Source of the DNA: Candidatus Hebobacterum abditum
Lineage (GTDB): Bacteria > Armatimonadota > Hebobacteria > Hebobacterales > Hebobacteraceae
DNA length: 50,369 bases
NCBI GenBank assembly: GCA_029821875.1
Contig: JALGXW010000026.1
Span: 1-50,369, forward strand
Reading direction: 5' to 3'
Every line of letters starts with the position of its first letter. Position 1 is the stretch's first letter. The notes beneath the pieces were generated by a model that had not been told where the DNA came from, ran no database searches, and worked only from the letters and a program-made list of their open reading frames with translations. The position numbers and the translations under genes were made by a program. Shown here piece after piece: positions 39,821 through 48,426 of this stretch.

Positions 39821-40963
39821 TCAACACCCCTGGAGCAACTCGAGCATCTTCCGGTCCAGCTTGTGCCCGTGGAAATCCTCGTAGTCTACGTCCTCCCGCT
39901 CCGAGTCGAGTATGCCGAAAGGCCCGCGGAAGTTCCACACCGCATAGCCGATGTTATGCTCCTTCAGGAGCCCAAGCACATCCCCCAGCCAGGCCAGCGC
40001 CACATGGTGCGCGGTCTTGACGTAGACCCCTCCCTCCCCCGCGTGCACTCCAACGCCCTTGCCCGCCAGCTCGATCCACGGCCGCAGGTGCTCCTCCAGT
40101 GCCGCCCGATTGCTCGGCTCATCCCCTTCCCCCGGCCCCGGCCAGGTTGGCTCCGGCCACCGCATCGCCTCCGGCCCTGCCCAGCTGGCCCTGTAGTGTG
40201 TCAGCCGGTGGGGCGTGTAGAAGTGGTAGCTCTGCGCGATCCCCAGATCGGCCAGCTCCGGCACAGGCTCCTTGCCCCACTCAAGGCCATCGGCGATGAT
40301 CAGCCGCTCCGGCGAGACCTCCCTTACGGCTGCCGTCGCCCCACGGATCACGGCTTCGTGTTCCTCCCGCGTCATCTTCCCGACGGGCATCGCCGGCTCG
40401 TTCAGCAGGTTGAACGACAGCTCCGACGACGGGATGTCCTGATAGCGTTGGGCGCAGACTCGCCAGAGATGACAGAATCTCGCCTGCATCGCCTCGTCCT
40501 TCCAGAGGCTCCGCTCCTCCGTCATCTGCCCCTCGTGGTAGGCATAGCCCGGCGCCGTGTGCATGTCGAGATTCGCATGGAGCTTGTGCTTCCTGGCCAG
40601 CTCGATCCCCCGGTCCACCTCCGCGAAACCCTTTTCACTCGGCCTGTCGGGCTCGTCTTCGTCCATCATCCAGACGTGCGACACCGCCAGTCGCACGAAG
40701 TCGAAGCCCCAGTCTGCGATCCATTGAAAGTCGGTCTCCCGGTATGGCTCGTAGCCGCCGATGGCGAACATGTTGTGCACGTTGAAGCCCCGCCACCGCG
40801 GCAGCACCGTCTGCTTCGCCATGTTCCTTGCCTCCTTCCCAGCCCTTGTCTGTTTCCCAGAGGAGATACACGCGGATCCGAGCCACGCCGCCAGACAGCC
40901 GCCGGCCGCGGCACTGAGAAGCTGCCTCCGTGTGAGGACCCTGTTCTCACCCGCGTCTCTCAT
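39821..40963 (-). CDS. GH5-like glycoside hydrolase, Tat lipoprotein signal
   Basis: This 380-residue predicted exported endoglycosidase has a Tat-type start (LTRRQLLSAAAGG) running into a lipobox (LGSAC, Cys at 32), so it is probably membrane-anchored. The (beta/alpha)8 domain has RGFNVHNMF, FDFVRLAVSH, LHANLDMHTAPG, the acid/base Glu in FNLLNEPA (189) and the nucleophile Glu in GVHAGEGGVY (310), the pattern of GH5 cellulases and mannanases. The substrate cannot be stated from sequence. GAGAGGGAGG precedes the ATG. It is a single minus-strand gene divergent from the membrane protein at 41194. Confidence 0.85.
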   Translation of the reverse strand: MRDAGENRVLTRRQLLSAAAGGCLAAWLGSACISSGKQTRAGKEARNMAKQTVLPRWRGFNVHNMFAIGGYEPYRETDFQWIADWGFDFVRLAVSHVWMMDEDEPDRPSEKGFAEVDRGIELARKHKLHANLDMHTAPGYAYHEGQMTEERSLWKDEAMQARFCHLWRVCAQRYQDIPSSELSFNLLNEPAMPVGKMTREEHEAVIRGATAAVREVSPERLIIADGLEWGKEPVPELADLGIAQSYHFYTPHRLTHYRASWAGPEAMRWPEPTWPGPGEGDEPSNRAALEEHLRPWIELAGKGVGVHAGEGGVYVKTAHHVALAWLGDVLGLLKEHNIGYAVWNFRGPFGILDSEREDVDYEDFHGHKLDRKMLELLQGC

Positions 40964-41193
40964 ACGCCTCCCTCTCCGGCCACGCCCCGGCGAAGTTCGC
41001 CCCTCCAGGGGCCCGCGTGCTCCCCACCACCCAGGTGCGCATCCGCCGCGCCTCGCGGCGCCAGCGCCAGCAGATTCCGCGGCGCCTGAAGCCTTCCCTG
41101 CCGAGATGCGGCAGTTGACACCAGAGCGGGCGAAAACTAGACTTCGGATGCTCGAGGGCGAGCCACCGTCCTGGGGCGAGGAGACACACCGGC

Positions 41194-43119
41194 ATGGTCC
41201 GCAGCACGGGGAGGCGGCGGGGGGTGACGGCGCGCGCCATCATCGTCGGAGCCGCCCTCACGCCGCTGAACGTGCTGTTCCTCGTGAAGGCCACGTGGAC
41301 CGTCGGGGGATTCACGGGCTCCGAGTCACTGTTCACCAACACAGTAGCCGTTCTGTTCCTGCTGGCCGTCGCCAACCTGTGGCTCAAGCGACGGCAATCC
41401 CCCTGGGCTCTCGGAGCTGGCGAGATCCTCACCGTGTATCTCATGCTCGGAGTCAGCACCGGGCTGGTGAGCAGTGTGTGGGATCTGGGCGGGGCGCTGT
41501 CGGGGAGCATAACGTATCCCTTCTGGTTCGCCACCGAGGAGAACAAGTGGCGCGACATGCTCTGGCCCAACCTCCCGACCTGGTTGACCGTGCGGGATCC
41601 AGGTGTGCTGGAGGGCTTCTACTCGGGCATGTCCGATCCGTATGACCGGGAGGTCCTCAGAGCCTGGGCGGTACCCGCCCTTGCGTGGGCGGGCATCGTG
41701 GGCGCATTGATGTGGGTCTGCCTCTGCCTGAACTCCATCGTGCGGCGCCGGTGGGCGGACGAGGAGAAGCTGCCCTTCCCAATGACCATCCTGCCCGTAC
41801 AGCTGGTTTCCGAAGGGGCCGGCCTCCTCCGCAATAAGCTCTTCTGGGTCGCGGTGGCCATCTCCGCTGGGATGGGGATATGGAACACGCTCGCGAGCGT
41901 CCTGCCGGCTCTCCCGGGGATACCGCTTGGGTTCGATTACACGAGCTACGTGGAGAACAACCGCCCCTGGGACTTCATCCGATACCGGGGACTGGAGTGG
42001 GGACCGTGGGCGGTGGGCCTGTGCTATCTCATGCCGCTGGACCTGGCCTTCTCTCTATTCGTTTTCGATCTGTTCTGGGTCGCCGAATACGTTCTCTCCG
42101 GCCACCTGGGATGGACCACGAGCGCCTGGTCGGGATTCCCGTATGGCGAGCAGCAGACGGCCGGGGGGTTCATCGCCCTGCTGGCGGCGGCTCTATGGCT
42201 GGATCGCCACTACCTCCTACAGGTGATGAGGTCGGCGCTTGGGCTGAAGTCACCCTTGCGGCAGCGGGAGCCGGAGGCATTCAGTCATCGGGGCGCCGTC
42301 CTGGGGGCCGTGGCAGGAGTGGCCTTTCTGTGGTGGGTGCTGGCGCGCGCTGGAATGCAGGGGTGGGCAGTGCTGTCGTTCCTCGCCATCTACTTCTTGA
42401 TGTGCCTGGTCATTTCCCGGCTGCGCGCCCAGCTCGGGCCGCCCACCCATCAGCTCTATGGCGCGATGCCGAACTGGATTCTTTCCACGCTGGCAGGCAC
42501 CCGCGCCCTGGGTCCTCGGACGCTTGGCATGTTCGCCCTCATGCGTCCCTTCCTGCAGGAGCAGCGCAACAACCCCGTGCCCCTCCAGCTCGAGGCGCTC
42601 AAGATGGCCGAAGGGGGCCGCATGGAGCGACGCCGCATTGCCCTTGCCCTGGCCGTGGTCGCGCCCCTTGCCATTCTCTGCTACTTCTGGGCCAGCATCC
42701 ACATGGGCTATCGCATGGGACTGGGCACCGGGAAGACTCACGTCTGGCACCTGTGGGTGGCGCGCTGGGGCGCCCAGGGGATGGATGAGGGGCTGCGCTA
42801 TCCCTCTGACATGAACAGGTCGGGTTCTGCGGCGATCGGGTTCGGGCTGATATTCACCCTCATGCTGACCTACCTGAAGCTCCGGCTCCAGTGGTGGCCT
42901 CTCCACCCGGTGGCCTACCCCATCGCCATTGCCTCGACGATCCAATCGATGACGCTCGCCATCTTCGGCACCTGGCTGTTCAAGGCTCTCCTGCTGCGTT
43001 ACGGCGGCCTGCGTGCCCATCGCGCGGCGCTCCCCTTCTTCCTGGGCCTGCTGGCGGGGAGCGCCACGGTTTCGCTGCTCCAGCGTGTGCTCTTCCAAAT
43101 GCTGGGCATCCGTCTGTGA
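41194..43119 (+). CDS. Polytopic membrane protein, DUF6785/OPT-like
   Basis: This 641-residue protein has about a dozen hydrophobic helices. It resembles the large DUF6785/DUF6784 membrane proteins of Armatimonadota and Planctomycetes, which are related to oligopeptide transporters. Notable segments are TPLNVLFLVKATWTVGGFTG (helix 1), FPYGEQQTAGGFIALLAAAL and HVWHLWVARWGAQ. Transport of a small solute is inferred, with no substrate evidence. The ATG lies 10 nt after GAGGAG. Confidence 0.7.
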   Translation: MVRSTGRRRGVTARAIIVGAALTPLNVLFLVKATWTVGGFTGSESLFTNTVAVLFLLAVANLWLKRRQSPWALGAGEILTVYLMLGVSTGLVSSVWDLGGALSGSITYPFWFATEENKWRDMLWPNLPTWLTVRDPGVLEGFYSGMSDPYDREVLRAWAVPALAWAGIVGALMWVCLCLNSIVRRRWADEEKLPFPMTILPVQLVSEGAGLLRNKLFWVAVAISAGMGIWNTLASVLPALPGIPLGFDYTSYVENNRPWDFIRYRGLEWGPWAVGLCYLMPLDLAFSLFVFDLFWVAEYVLSGHLGWTTSAWSGFPYGEQQTAGGFIALLAAALWLDRHYLLQVMRSALGLKSPLRQREPEAFSHRGAVLGAVAGVAFLWWVLARAGMQGWAVLSFLAIYFLMCLVISRLRAQLGPPTHQLYGAMPNWILSTLAGTRALGPRTLGMFALMRPFLQEQRNNPVPLQLEALKMAEGGRMERRRIALALAVVAPLAILCYFWASIHMGYRMGLGTGKTHVWHLWVARWGAQGMDEGLRYPSDMNRSGSAAIGFGLIFTLMLTYLKLRLQWWPLHPVAYPIAIASTIQSMTLAIFGTWLFKALLLRYGGLRAHRAALPFFLGLLAGSATVSLLQRVLFQMLGIRL

Positions 43120-43170
43120 CGGTCGGGCCGAGCCGGTGACCTGCCGCCATGAGCGTTGAGACTCATGGTG

Positions 43171-45324
43171 CTAATCCCCCGCGGCCAACGCGGCGAAGCT
43201 CCCTACGTCTGCGCGCACCCCGATGGAGATCGGCAGGAACGGGACCTGCTTCCGCAAGATCGTCTGCTCCTTGTCACCGCCTTCGAGCAGTCCCCTTGCA
43301 GTGAGGTGGACCCGGTACCAGTCGACCGCGCCCGCCTGGTCTTCGGTGTAGGTCTCCCCGCCGCCGGCCCCCACAGTATCCCGCTCGCCGGCCGCGTCAT
43401 AGGTCGCGTGCCTCCAAAGCACGCTCGACTCGGCCTCCCCCTGCGTGATTGAGATGGTGATGTTGCTGTGCCCCGGCAAGTGCAGGTTCCAGTGACTCTT
43501 CTCCTCTATCGCGGCGTCGAGCAGCTTCATCTGATCCGGGCTCAGGTCTGCCCGGCCCTCGAGGGTCCCCGCGTGGGCAGACTCCCATTGGGCCGTATGC
43601 AGACTGCCGAGGAACCGCAGCATGGCCGGATTCTCCTTCGCCAGGGCGAAGGCGGCCCCCCAGGTCGAGCGGCGCGTCGCGTCGAGGAGATCTCCCGGCT
43701 CTCCGTAGGGCACGACGGCCCCGTACTGAATCTGCAGGTCGCTGAGGCTCCCGATCCAGAAGGTCCACCCCTCGGGATCGACGGGCAGGTCAAACTCAGC
43801 CGCCTCGGCGCGCTCGCCGGCCGCATCGGGCATCGGCAGGTAAGGCTCGACCTGGCCGTCGAGCCAGTCGAGCAGCGCCTGTGGCAGCATGGCTGCGCGC
43901 CAGATGTCGCGGTTGGCGGTGCGGAAGGCGAGGAAGCGCCCCGCGTCACCCCACTCCCACTCCGGACTCCTCATGAAGTTGCGGCCGGGCGTGTCGCAGA
44001 AGGCCTTCAGGGCCGCCAGCGCGCTGACGCCGTCGCCCTCCGCCGCGGTTATGTCGGCCTTCGCGTCGAGCAGCCCATCGGCGATGAGGTGCAGGCCGGT
44101 CGCCGTGCCGACTTCCTCTTCGATCGCCCAGGCGGGATGTGTGCCAGTGGGGAGGGAGAGAGCGGTGTTCTCGAGCAGCTCGCGCATCTCATCCGACAGC
44201 CACCTGCCCCCGGCTTCGCGCCGGCGTGCGCTCTGCTCTTCGGCGGCGATCTCCTCCTCGCGGCGTGCGACGTAGGCCTCCTCCTCGACCGGGCTAATGG
44301 TCTCGCCGAGCGCCCGTCGCAGGGCGACTTCGTCCTTCGGGCGGGAGCGAATGTCGCTCGACAGATCGATCACCGGCACGGCATCAGCATACCCACGCCA
44401 GCCGACTATCGGATCGCCGTGGTAGCGTGGCGGGTCCAGGTGAACGCGACCCCGGGAGTCGATGGCCAGCATACAGAACGCCTCCGGGTCGTTGTAGTCC
44501 ACATCATAGTCCGGGAAGACTGCCGCCAGCGCATCCTTATCCTCTTGTGGGAGAGGCGCAAGGGGGATGCCAGTGCAGAAGCTCTGTACGGCGTTCGGCG
44601 GAAGCGATGGGTCGAACCGGATGGTCTCCAGCAGCTCACTCAGGCGCTCCGATACGATCTGAGCTACAGTGCGCCGGGCGGGGTCGAGAGTCGTCAGCAG
44701 GAGGGCGTCGTCCTGTCCCAGATAGAGGTCGATGGCCTCCTCCCGCGGCAGTTGGAGAGCTTCCTCGATCTGGCCGCGCCTGTCCTTGAGCGCCTGGACC
44801 CGGCCTTCGCTTTCCTCGCGGGCCCGCGTCTCTCGCTTGCGCAGGGCGGCCGCCGCTCCCTCCGCGATGCTCGTGCCGAGCAGATAGTAGCTGCTCCCGG
44901 CTCCGCTGCCCGTGCAGCCGAAGGTGCAGTCGGTCACCCAGGTGAGCTGGGCCATGAGGTCGCGAAGAGTGGGCGGATCATCGGAACTCAGGAACAGGTG
45001 CACGCGGAGGCGCCGGTTCTCGTCGTCGTGGGGCCAGAAGCCGATCGCGACACCGGTCTGCTCCGCCATGTCGGCGAAGAGATCGGAGAGCGAGACGCCG
45101 GCCCGCCAGCAGGAGACGAGTTCGTCGAGGCGCGGGTCGTGCTGCTCTCCCCCCGGCCACGACTCGCCTGCCTCCCAGGCGTAGAGCGCCCGGCCGCCAG
45201 GCCCCTGGCCCGCTGGCACCAGCCGAGTCGCGGCCTGGGCCGGAGCACCTGTCGCCACTGACGCAACCAGCAAAGCGACGGCGAACAGCACCATCCCGAT
45301 ACGCCAGGCAGTCGATGTGCCCAT
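43171..45324 (-). CDS. Large secreted protein of unknown function
   Basis: This 717-residue protein has a signal peptide (GMVLFAVALLVASVATGAPA). Two stretches (about 60-135, LSDLFADMAEQTGVAIGFWP; and about 395-460, AWAIEEEVGTATGLHLIADG) resemble the STN/N0 fold of secretin N-termini, where a small domain asks for an early-binding partner. The middle is helical and charged (coiled coil about 165-200), and the C-terminal third is rich in Trp and Asp. No enzyme motif is seen. GGGGGGA precedes the ATG. It is a single gene, convergent with the membrane protein at 41194. Confidence 0.65.
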   Translation of the reverse strand: MGTSTAWRIGMVLFAVALLVASVATGAPAQAATRLVPAGQGPGGRALYAWEAGESWPGGEQHDPRLDELVSCWRAGVSLSDLFADMAEQTGVAIGFWPHDDENRRLRVHLFLSSDDPPTLRDLMAQLTWVTDCTFGCTGSGAGSSYYLLGTSIAEGAAAALRKRETRAREESEGRVQALKDRRGQIEEALQLPREEAIDLYLGQDDALLLTTLDPARRTVAQIVSERLSELLETIRFDPSLPPNAVQSFCTGIPLAPLPQEDKDALAAVFPDYDVDYNDPEAFCMLAIDSRGRVHLDPPRYHGDPIVGWRGYADAVPVIDLSSDIRSRPKDEVALRRALGETISPVEEEAYVARREEEIAAEEQSARRREAGGRWLSDEMRELLENTALSLPTGTHPAWAIEEEVGTATGLHLIADGLLDAKADITAAEGDGVSALAALKAFCDTPGRNFMRSPEWEWGDAGRFLAFRTANRDIWRAAMLPQALLDWLDGQVEPYLPMPDAAGERAEAAEFDLPVDPEGWTFWIGSLSDLQIQYGAVVPYGEPGDLLDATRRSTWGAAFALAKENPAMLRFLGSLHTAQWESAHAGTLEGRADLSPDQMKLLDAAIEEKSHWNLHLPGHSNITISITQGEAESSVLWRHATYDAAGERDTVGAGGGETYTEDQAGAVDWYRVHLTARGLLEGGDKEQTILRKQVPFLPISIGVRADVGSFAALAAGD

Positions 45325-45466
45325 ACCATCCCCCCGAACGTAGGTCGATGAACCAGGTGGTTCGTCTACTTAGACTCGTGGGAGGGTGACTTGGTCACCA
45401 GGAATCTCAGGCCGAAACGGGGCTCCCGCCCAACTGGTAGAAGGCCGATCCTCCCGGCCTAAGGTA

Positions 45467-45494
45467 GCCGCCCGGCAGATATCTGCCGGGCGGC
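45467..45494. repeat. 28-bp perfect palindrome, hairpin C-type
   Basis: GCCGCCCGGCAGAT is immediately followed by its reverse complement, ATCTGCCGGGCGGC, with no spacer. It is the best-formed copy of the GCCCGGCAGA/TCTGCCGGGC element also found at 3879-3900 and 49967-49988. It lies between the small partner gene and the large secreted protein gene. Confidence 0.85.
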
Positions 45495-45589
45495 TCGGTT
45501 CCGTCCTATCGGCTTCGGCGGCCGAACTGGCGCGGCAACCGGCTATCAGAGCGACGTCCAGCTGCGAGCCAGCCGGAACTAGGATGCCT

Positions 45590-45925
45590 TCAGAGAGCCT
45601 CCTCGATCTGCTTCAGGAGGTCAGACAGATAGGAGAGATCCGCCTCCGTGTGCATCTTGCCGAAGTCGGTTTCCGCCAGGATGTCTTCTGTGACCTCGTC
45701 CCTGGTATGGGCCGCGCCGCTCAACACCTGGGCCGTGTAATCGGAGCCGGCCCGATTACGTTCGGCGGCGAGCTTCTTGCGCTGCTCGTGAGTGAGCGTC
45801 TCGAGCGGGACGATCTTCTCTGTCCCCTCGATCAGCTCATCGTAGTAGATGAACTTGTCTCTCTGCGGATCGTAGCACAGGGGTTTGTTTCGATCGGGCC
45901 CCTTTATGTCTGGCAGCGATGGCAT
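45590..45925 (-). CDS. Small partner protein sharing a domain with the caspase-like protease
   Basis: This 111-residue protein has no signal peptide. Its C-terminal 70 residues (LETLTHEQRKKLAAERNRAG, then HTRDEVTEDILAETDFGKMH and EADLSYLSDLLKQIE) align with the N-terminal domain of the protease encoded just upstream (LTSLDALDPDAKIELALKRN, then LVTKAEVIQHIERETELGRE and KAELNYCNDLMQAL). Shared positions include RNR, EV..(H/D)I..ET..G and AEL.Y..DL. It starts 18 nt after the protease stop, behind GGAGGGAGAGGG. It may recruit, inhibit or be cleaved by the protease. Confidence 0.65.
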   Translation of the reverse strand: MPSLPDIKGPDRNKPLCYDPQRDKFIYYDELIEGTEKIVPLETLTHEQRKKLAAERNRAGSDYTAQVLSGAAHTRDEVTEDILAETDFGKMHTEADLSYLSDLLKQIEEAL

Positions 45926-45943
45926 CCCTCTCCCTCCGCCGGA

Positions 45944-47110
45944 TCAGCCGGCGACCAGCGCCGGTAGTTCCTCCTCGGCCTCCATGAACGGGGCGAGCGG
46001 GTGCTTGAGCCACGGTGAGATCTTCGCTGTCTTCGAGCCGTAGATCGCGTCGATCCCGGGGCTCCGGAAGCAGTTCCTGTCCCACGTCAGCCAGGTCGCG
46101 GCGGCCGTGTTGGGCACTTGCGCGATGGCGTGCTTGTACGCTGCCATTGTGACGTTGTGTGCCGCTATGGCCGTGGCACCGTGGGCCATCATCAGATCGA
46201 ACGCACTGTCGCACTTCCAGAACAGTTCTGTTTCGTTCACGGGCGTCCCCGGTTGATCCCAGACGAATGTGAAGTTCTCGTAATACCCGGCATAGGCGCT
46301 GGCGCCCTTCTTGATGACGTCGGGCCCGAGCTTCTGCGCCGTCTTGCAGCTCAAGAGGTGGATCACCTTCCCCTTGACCTCTGCCGGGTCGTAGTTGCCC
46401 ACCTGCAGGATCGGATCGCCGAGGTGTCCCGTGTAGGTGGTGGGGCTTCCATGTCCTATGCCAGAGATGTACACGACCCGCTTGCTCTTCGCTCTGCTAG
46501 CGAACTCCGTTCGCACATCGTGTACCCCCTTCAGTAACATCACGCAATAGCCCTTCTTCTTGAACGCTGGATGCACGTTGCTCATCCGGTAGCTGGCTGC
46601 GCTCTGGGTGATTCCGTCAGTCGTGTTCTCACAGAACAGCGCGCAGTTGCGGAAGTACCGCCACCATTTCTTCCACCAGCTCGGTGGAATCCACCGCCAG
46701 TCCGTGGGCCTGGACGGCACTCTGCGCGCGGCCCCGGGCTTCGGAATCTTCGGCCCTCGAGGGGCGGCGCCTCCTGCGAGCGCCTGCATGAGATCATTGC
46801 AGTAGTTGAGCTCTGCCTTGACGACCTCGCGCCCGAGTTCCGTCTCCCTCTCGATATGCTGGATCACCTCGGCCTTCGTGACCAGGCCGACGCCGATGAT
46901 CCCGAGCGTGAAGTTGGGTTCGAGCCGGTTGCGCTTCAGGGCGAGTTCGATCTTCGCGTCCGGGTCAAGCGCGTCCAAGGACGTCAGAGCGAGAGCGCGC
47001 GTTCGGGCGACATCGCGTGGGCCGATCAGCTTCCCTGTCGGTCCAACGCTAATCGGCTTCTCCGCCGCGTACTCCTTGAGACTGAGTCTTCCGACCTTCA
47101 CCTTCCTCAT
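45944..47110 (-). CDS. Caspase/gingipain-like cysteine protease
   Basis: This 388-residue protein is a predicted clan CD peptidase. The His is in VVYISGIGHGSPTTYTG (His about 220) and the Cys in KVIHLLSCKTA (Cys about 255), each after a hydrophobic strand, the caspase/C25 arrangement; a further AYAGYYENFTFVW block follows. Residues about 40-112 form a helical domain shared with the small protein downstream, and a Trp/Pro/Lys-rich linker (125-155) joins the two parts. No signal peptide is present, so it acts inside the cell. ATG 47110 is chosen over 47125 because AAGGGGGAG lies just before it. The substrate is unknown. Confidence 0.72.
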   Translation of the reverse strand: MRKVKVGRLSLKEYAAEKPISVGPTGKLIGPRDVARTRALALTSLDALDPDAKIELALKRNRLEPNFTLGIIGVGLVTKAEVIQHIERETELGREVVKAELNYCNDLMQALAGGAAPRGPKIPKPGAARRVPSRPTDWRWIPPSWWKKWWRYFRNCALFCENTTDGITQSAASYRMSNVHPAFKKKGYCVMLLKGVHDVRTEFASRAKSKRVVYISGIGHGSPTTYTGHLGDPILQVGNYDPAEVKGKVIHLLSCKTAQKLGPDVIKKGASAYAGYYENFTFVWDQPGTPVNETELFWKCDSAFDLMMAHGATAIAAHNVTMAAYKHAIAQVPNTAAATWLTWDRNCFRSPGIDAIYGSKTAKISPWLKHPLAPFMEAEEELPALVAG

Positions 47111-47335
47111 GGTCTCCCCCTTCATGTCCGAGTGTGGGCGGCCCGTACCTCAGGCGCGCTCCACATCACGCCGACCATGGTAGATGCCTCAGGAGAGATC
47201 ACAGGTCGGGACGACAAGGGCCGGCGACTACGACTAGTGAGGCAAGTGTGGCATAGGCAACCTCCCTCGAAAGAACTGGCGGAGTCCGCGTCACCAAGGA
47301 GAGGTGCGAGCGAGGTAGCGGTCCCCCTGAAGCAA

Positions 47336-47363
47336 AGCGTATCACAGATCGCTCCTCTGTCAA
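47336..47363 (-). promoter_or_regulatory. Possible promoter of the caspase-like operon
   Basis: Minus strand TTGACA (47363-47358), 16 bp, then TACGCT (47341-47336). The -35 is perfect and the -10 weak. It would leave a leader of about 220 nt. Confidence 0.4.
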
Positions 47364-47411
47364 GGGCCGGATGTCCTGTTGCCGGCCCACGTCAGAGGGC
47401 AGAACGCCGGA

Positions 47412-48251
47412 CTACGACTTCTCCGCGACGATATCGAAGTAGAGGCCCACATAGGAGAGCATGTGCTCGTAGCTGCCCGGCTCTTCGCCGGTTGGCTCTT
47501 TCAGGTGGCAGGGGTTCTCCACCACCTCTCGGATGATGAAGCCCAGCTCGATGAGACCGCCGAAGATGTCCTTGAGGAAATGGCGGAATTCGCCGGTGGG
47601 CTCGCCCGCCTCCATGTTCTCGACCCCGGCCTCGTTCACGAAGACCGGGCCGCCGCGATACGGGTCCACGATGCGGTAGCCGACTCCATCCCATCCTCCC
47701 GCCCCACCTTGCGAGCCGCAGAAGCCGAGCGAAACGGCGTGCACGGCCGGGTTGACATGCCCTGCGCCGTAGAGGCCGCCTGGTCGCAACACGCGGTGCA
47801 CCTCTCGGTAGACGGGACGCACGTCCGGCACGTAGCTGAAGGAATGTGGCTGATAGACGAGATCGAAGGAGGTGTCGTCGAAGGCGCTGAGGTCGCGCAT
47901 ATCTCCCTTGACCGCCCTCACCTCGTAGCCGTAATGCTCGGCCGCAGTGCGGTCACCTCTGACCTGGCCCGCCGAGATATCGAGCACGGTCACGTTCGCC
48001 CCCAGCAGGCCGAACACTGCGCTCTGCTGGCCGCCGCCGGAGGCAAGGCAGAGGACGTCCTTCCCCTCCACCCCCTCCAGCAGGTGGCGCGGCTCCATGC
48101 TTACCCCGGGAAGATCGTCCCGCCGGCCGGCGGCGTAGTCGGCCACCATCTCCCGGGTGAGGTCGAGGAGCGGACGCGTGCAGGAATCCCCCTCCTCCAC
48201 GCCCCTGTCCCAGCACTCCTCCACCTTGCGCGTGATCTCATCCTGTTCCAT
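47412..48251 (-). CDS. Class I SAM-dependent methyltransferase
   Basis: This 279-residue protein carries the Rossmann methyltransferase core: motif I DVLCLASGGGQQSAVFGLLG (about 65-84), the acidic residue in VTVLDIS, GDMRDLSAFDDTSFDLVYQP and the post-motif VLRPGGLYGAGHV. It is cytosolic; the substrate is not evident (small-molecule, UbiE/Coq5-like type). ATG 48251 follows AGAGGGG; the longer open frame upstream is not protein-like. It is a single gene divergent from the pentapeptide-repeat gene. Confidence 0.85.
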   Translation of the reverse strand: MEQDEITRKVEECWDRGVEEGDSCTRPLLDLTREMVADYAAGRRDDLPGVSMEPRHLLEGVEGKDVLCLASGGGQQSAVFGLLGANVTVLDISAGQVRGDRTAAEHYGYEVRAVKGDMRDLSAFDDTSFDLVYQPHSFSYVPDVRPVYREVHRVLRPGGLYGAGHVNPAVHAVSLGFCGSQGGAGGWDGVGYRIVDPYRGGPVFVNEAGVENMEAGEPTGEFRHFLKDIFGGLIELGFIIREVVENPCHLKEPTGEEPGSYEHMLSYVGLYFDIVAEKS

Positions 48252-48426
48252 GAGCGTGTCCCCTCTGAACTGACCCGCGGTTCCAGATGAGTATCCGAGC
48301 ATAGTGAGGGGAGGCGAAGCCGTCAAGTCTACGTGGTGGGCAGGAAGCGGCGCTTGCGTGGTCAAGAGGAGGGCGGGCGGCCGGATCGGCGGCCGCGATG
48401 AGTAAGACGGAGAGAGGGGGTGCGAG

